Made by a program: the position numbers and the translations under genes. A stretch of 43,036 nucleotides of DNA, taken from contig CAMASN010000025.1 in assembly GCA_945861025.1 (NCBI GenBank), positions 1 to 43,036 of the forward strand, read 5' to 3'. Within the stretch, counting starts at the first letter, position 1; every line of letters starts with the position of its first letter. The DNA is from Ferrithrix thermotolerans DSM 19514 (lineage in GTDB: Bacteria; Actinomycetota; Acidimicrobiia; Acidimicrobiales; Ilumatobacteraceae). The notes beneath the pieces were generated by a model. The model worked only from the letters and a program-made list of their open reading frames with translations, was not told the origin of the DNA and searched no databases. Shown piece by piece: positions 39,866 to 43,036 of this stretch.

Positions 39866-42388
39866 TTGAGTCGCACTTCTGAACCAGGCGACGATCTTCC
39901 CGTCGCCGAGGTCATCGCCGACGTTGCAGCGGCACTCGAATCCCGTGGCTCGGCCGTGCTTGTGGCTCCGCCCGGTGCTGGCAAAACCACATTGGTACCG
40001 CTGCGTTTGATCAACGAGCCGTGGTTGCACGGCCAAAAAATCGTGATGCTCGAGCCTCGCCGATTGGCCACTCGCGCTGCGGGCCACCGAATGGCTTTTT
40101 TATTGGGCGAAGACATCGGCGACACCGTTGGCTATCAGACCCGCGACGAACGCCGCATCGGGCGCAACACCCGCATCGAAGTCGTCACCGAAGGTGTCCT
40201 CACTCGCCGCTTGCAGAACGATCCCGAATTGCCCGGCACGGGCTTGGTGATCTTCGACGAGATACACGAGCGCAACCTGCCCACCGATGTAGGCCTCGCG
40301 TTCGCCCTCGATGCGCGGCGCACTTTGCGACCCGACCTGAAGATCTTGGCGATGTCGGCAACCCCTCAGGCCGGCACGCTGGCCGCGCTGCTCGGCAACG
40401 AGAACGGCCCCTGTCCAATCATCAGCAGCGAAGGTCGCACGCATCCCATCGAGATTCGCTGGTCGCCACCGGGCAAGGGCCAGCGACTTGAGCAGGCAAT
40501 CACCGAGACCGTGCTGCTTGCGTTGCGCAACGACAGCGGTGATGTACTCGTGTTCTTGCCTGGCATCGGCGAGATCACCCGCGTGTATCAAGCGCTCGAT
40601 CCACTGGTCGCTGCCAACGTCGATCTCTATCCGCTCGCGGGTGCGCTGTCGCTAGCCGATCAAGACCGCGCGCTCGCGCCCTCACCCGCAGGTCGCCGGC
40701 GGGTGGTGCTCAGCACCGACATCGCCGAGACCTCGCTCACTGTGGCGGGCGTGCGCATCGTGGTCGACGCGGGCCAGGCCCGTGTGCCGCGCTACGACAT
40801 CCGCACAGGCATGACCCGACTCACCACGGTCGCTACCAGTCGTGCCTCGGCCGACCAACGAGCCGGTCGCGCTGGGCGCACCGAGCCGGGCGTGGCCTAT
40901 CGGGCGTGGAGCAAGCTCGAACAGTCCACTCGCCGCGCCCACCTTGAGGCCGAGATCACTCAGGTAGATCTTGCCGGACTTGCGCTCGAACTCGCGGCAT
41001 GGGGAACCTCTGCAGCCGAGCTCACATTTCCCGATCCTCCCCCGCCGCGAACCTTGGCCCAAGGCGCCGAACTGCTCGAACTACTCGGCGCGTTCGATGC
41101 CAGCCAACGCATCACCGAAGTGGGCCGCGCAATGCTCAAGGTTCCGGCGCATCCTCGCCTCGCGCGAATGGTTGTCGACGCCGTTGGTGCGGCCGACCAA
41201 TCGTTGGCCTGTGTAATCGCCGCGTTGCTCGACGACCGCGACATTCTGCGTGGGCGCGCCGACGAGCTGCCCAGCGATATGTCGTTGCGCATCCGCGTGG
41301 TGATGGGACGCGAGCGCCACGAGCGAGCCGACCGTGGCGCCGTCGATCGCTTGATCCGCCGGGCGCGCGATATAGCTCAACGAGTGGGCATCAGCTTCGA
41401 CCTCGACGCAATCAACCCCGATCGCGCTGGCGCAGTGTTGGTGCTGGCATATCCCGACCGGCTTGCTGTGCGGCGCAGCCAGCCCGGTCAGTTTCAGTTG
41501 CGCACTGGCGTGGGCGCGTGGGTTGCCAAAGACGATCCGTTGGCCAACGAAGCGTTCGTCGTGGCGGCCGACGTAGATGGCGATCGCAAGAACACCCGCT
41601 TGCGCCTTGCGGCAGGCATCGATGCCGACGAAGTGGCCGCAACACTCGGTGCAGCCGTAGAGACCCGACACACTCTCGTGTGGGACCGCGAGCGAGGCGA
41701 CATCGTCGAGCGACTCGAACGCCGACTCGGCAACATGAAACTCGACGAGCGCGTGCGTCGCCCGGGGGCCTCGGCAGAGACCACCGCTGCGCTCATCGAT
41801 CGCGTTCGAATCACCCGGCTTGGTCCCCTTTCGTGGAGCGACACCGCAACGCAACTTCGCCAACGGGTCGAGTTCGTTCGCCGCGCCAAGCACACCGCCG
41901 ACGAGACCACTCACGTGTGGCCAGATTGGTCCGACTCGGGCCTTGTGCGGTCGCTCGACGACTGGCTGGCTCCCTATGTCAACGGCATGACCAGCATCAC
42001 CGATGTTGCCTCGCTGAATCTGGCAACCGTGTTGCGCGCAGGGTTGCAGTGGCCACTCGGGGCGCAACTCGACGAACTCGCGCCAACTCACCTTGAACTT
42101 GCATCGGGCCGATCACTGATGCTCGATTACAGCGGCGATCAGCCCGCTGCATCGGTTCGGGTTCAAGACCTGTTTGGCACCAACGTGCACCCCACCGCGG
42201 CCGGAGTCGCCGTGGTGTTGCACCTGTTGTCACCCGCCGATCGTCCCATTCAGATCACCGCCGACATTGTGGGCTTCTGGGCCGGATCATGGACCGAGGT
42301 TCGCAAAGAAATGGCGGGCCGCTATCCAAAGCATCAGTGGCCCACCGACCCAGCCAACGCTGCACCAAAGCGAATGAAGGATCGATGA
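39866..42388 (+). CDS. hrpB: ATP-dependent helicase HrpB (DEAH-box)
   Basis: The 840-residue DEAH/DExH helicase has Walker A APPGAGKTT (34-42), motif Ia LEPRRLATR, Walker B Asp-Glu-Ile-His (131-134), motif III SAT (164-166), STDIAETSLTV and motif VI QRAGRAGRTEPG. HA2 and HrpB C-terminal domains follow, with YPKHQWPTDP near the end, a typical HrpB ending. Its cellular role is poorly known; RNA helicase activity is expected. TTG 39866 is the most sensible start: no ATG or GTG is available between the upstream stop and the Walker A region, and the earlier frame overlaps the thioredoxin-fold gene. The length matches the family (about 820). Confidence 0.9.
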   Translation: MSRTSEPGDDLPVAEVIADVAAALESRGSAVLVAPPGAGKTTLVPLRLINEPWLHGQKIVMLEPRRLATRAAGHRMAFLLGEDIGDTVGYQTRDERRIGRNTRIEVVTEGVLTRRLQNDPELPGTGLVIFDEIHERNLPTDVGLAFALDARRTLRPDLKILAMSATPQAGTLAALLGNENGPCPIISSEGRTHPIEIRWSPPGKGQRLEQAITETVLLALRNDSGDVLVFLPGIGEITRVYQALDPLVAANVDLYPLAGALSLADQDRALAPSPAGRRRVVLSTDIAETSLTVAGVRIVVDAGQARVPRYDIRTGMTRLTTVATSRASADQRAGRAGRTEPGVAYRAWSKLEQSTRRAHLEAEITQVDLAGLALELAAWGTSAAELTFPDPPPPRTLAQGAELLELLGAFDASQRITEVGRAMLKVPAHPRLARMVVDAVGAADQSLACVIAALLDDRDILRGRADELPSDMSLRIRVVMGRERHERADRGAVDRLIRRARDIAQRVGISFDLDAINPDRAGAVLVLAYPDRLAVRRSQPGQFQLRTGVGAWVAKDDPLANEAFVVAADVDGDRKNTRLRLAAGIDADEVAATLGAAVETRHTLVWDRERGDIVERLERRLGNMKLDERVRRPGASAETTAALIDRVRITRLGPLSWSDTATQLRQRVEFVRRAKHTADETTHVWPDWSDSGLVRSLDDWLAPYVNGMTSITDVASLNLATVLRAGLQWPLGAQLDELAPTHLELASGRSLMLDYSGDQPAASVRVQDLFGTNVHPTAAGVAVVLHLLSPADRPIQITADIVGFWAGSWTEVRKEMAGRYPKHQWPTDPANAAPKRMKDR

Positions 42389-42401
42389 TGCGGCCCTACG
42401 C

Positions 42402-43036
42402 ATGATCTTCGGATTCTCGATCTGGATAGTCGTTACATGCTTTGTTTTAGCAGCCATCGGCGCGTCGGTGCAGGGCGCAATGGGCTTCGGTATGGGCATG
42501 CTCATCTCGCCGATTCTCAAAATGATCGATCACGGCTTTGTACCTGGGGCCGTCTTAATTGCTGTCATTCCGCTCTCGGCCGGGGTCGCCATTCGCGAAC
42601 GGCAGTACATCAATTGGCGCGGCTTCGGATGGGCAATCACCGGCAGAATTCCCGGCATCTTCGCAGCGTCGGCGGCCTTGGCATACCTCAGCGAACGCGG
42701 TCTCTCCATCGCTGTCGGTTGCGCCGTGCTCGTTGCTGTTGCGGTATCACTCACGAGTTGGCGTATCCACCCCACGTATCCCAACCTCGCCGTAGCTGGT
42801 CTTGGCAGTGGTTTCATGGGCACAATCACCTCGGTCGGTGGACCCCCGATGGCCATTGCGTACCAACACGCTGACCCTCGCGAACGTCAGGCCACGCTTG
42901 CGGCATTCTTCGGAGTGGGGTCGGTCATCAGCGTTTGTGTGCTGGCGTTCACCGACAAACTCGGGGGCCGCCAACTCACGCTGTCGGCGTTTTTGTTGCC
43001 GGGTGTAGTGGTTGGCATCGTGGCCTCACGGTGGCT
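42402..43036 (+). CDS. TauE/SafE family permease (partial, runs off right edge)
   Basis: ATG 42402 opens a frame that continues to the end of the window (211 codons visible). It codes for about six hydrophobic helices and the repeated TauE/SafE-type segments QGAMGFGMGMLISP (about 25-38) and SGFMGTITSVGGPPMAIAYQ (about 137-156). The family exports sulfite, sulfoacetate or other organic anions. It starts 13 bp after hrpB and has no clear ribosome site; ATG 42388 directly at the hrpB stop gives only a five-codon frame. The C-terminal end is outside the window. Confidence 0.82.
   Translation, partial: MIFGFSIWIVVTCFVLAAIGASVQGAMGFGMGMLISPILKMIDHGFVPGAVLIAVIPLSAGVAIRERQYINWRGFGWAITGRIPGIFAASAALAYLSERGLSIAVGCAVLVAVAVSLTSWRIHPTYPNLAVAGLGSGFMGTITSVGGPPMAIAYQHADPRERQATLAAFFGVGSVISVCVLAFTDKLGGRQLTLSAFLLPGVVVGIVASRW

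Overview
The window looks like a chromosomal segment from a high-GC actinomycete, most likely an acidimicrobiian (Ilumatobacter-like). This is inferred from gene content and style, not from a marker gene. The clues are an LPXTG-anchored protein, a YkuD L,D-transpeptidase with a Thr-rich tail, an F420/LLM-type oxidoreductase, actinobacterial ethylmalonyl-CoA pathway enzymes and many apparently leaderless genes. I see no rRNA, tRNA, insertion sequence, prophage or CRISPR array. The genes are densely packed, often with 4-bp stop/start overlaps.

Layout. 1-165 is the end of a sortase-anchored surface protein, followed by a strong hairpin terminator. 347-3298 holds an acetoin/pyruvate-dehydrogenase-type E1 alpha/beta pair and a stand-alone lipoyl domain, with a DUF305 gene on the other strand between them. 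3403-8369 is cell-envelope and hydrolase genes: a lipoprotein metallopeptidase with a duplicated, decayed second domain, an alpha/beta hydrolase, an L,D-transpeptidase, a GT2 glycosyltransferase and a membrane protein. 8457-13729 has a small unknown protein, a Rieske oxygenase, a P. furiosus-type ferredoxin, an S9 oligopeptidase, a MauE-like membrane protein and an MBL hydrolase.

13818-15825 is the most interesting part. A two-domain CxxC (thioredoxin-like) protein is followed by a gene that looks broken by an in-frame TGA at 15571. Reading through gives an Ala-Asp-Sec-Gly-Ser-Cys-Thr-Ser-Cys motif, and a perfect 7-bp hairpin lies at SECIS distance downstream. I call it a UGSC-type selenoprotein encoded by one gene, 15295-15825.

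15838-25362 carries mutY, a flippase-like membrane protein, a serine hydrolase, an aminoglycoside-adenylyltransferase-like protein, a LOG protein and a HAD hydrolase. Interspersed are four genes that fit the lower ethylmalonyl-CoA pathway: mesaconyl-CoA hydratase, methylsuccinyl-CoA dehydrogenase, malyl/beta-methylmalyl-CoA lyase and a malyl-CoA thioesterase-like CitE protein. A repeat-rich, G-quadruplex-prone spacer (25363-25632) follows.

26407-37912 is a reductive pyrimidine (uracil/thymine) catabolism locus. A minus-strand eight-gene operon encodes beta-ureidopropionase, dihydropyrimidinase, methylmalonate-semialdehyde dehydrogenase, an LLM oxidoreductase and a four-gene NMT1-type ABC transporter. 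It ends in a strong terminator. A class III aminotransferase nearby could supply the beta-alanine transamination step. The products (acetyl-CoA, propionyl-CoA) could feed the ethylmalonyl-CoA enzymes encoded next door; that link is inference.

38017-43036 has a split-barrel flavin/F420 protein, an IF-2B-like protein, a thioredoxin-fold protein lacking the CxxC, an HrpB helicase and the start of a TauE/SafE permease. A recurrent signal across the window is a TAnnnT box exactly 6-7 nt before the start codon of about a dozen first-in-unit genes. This fits leaderless transcription and helped choose several starts.
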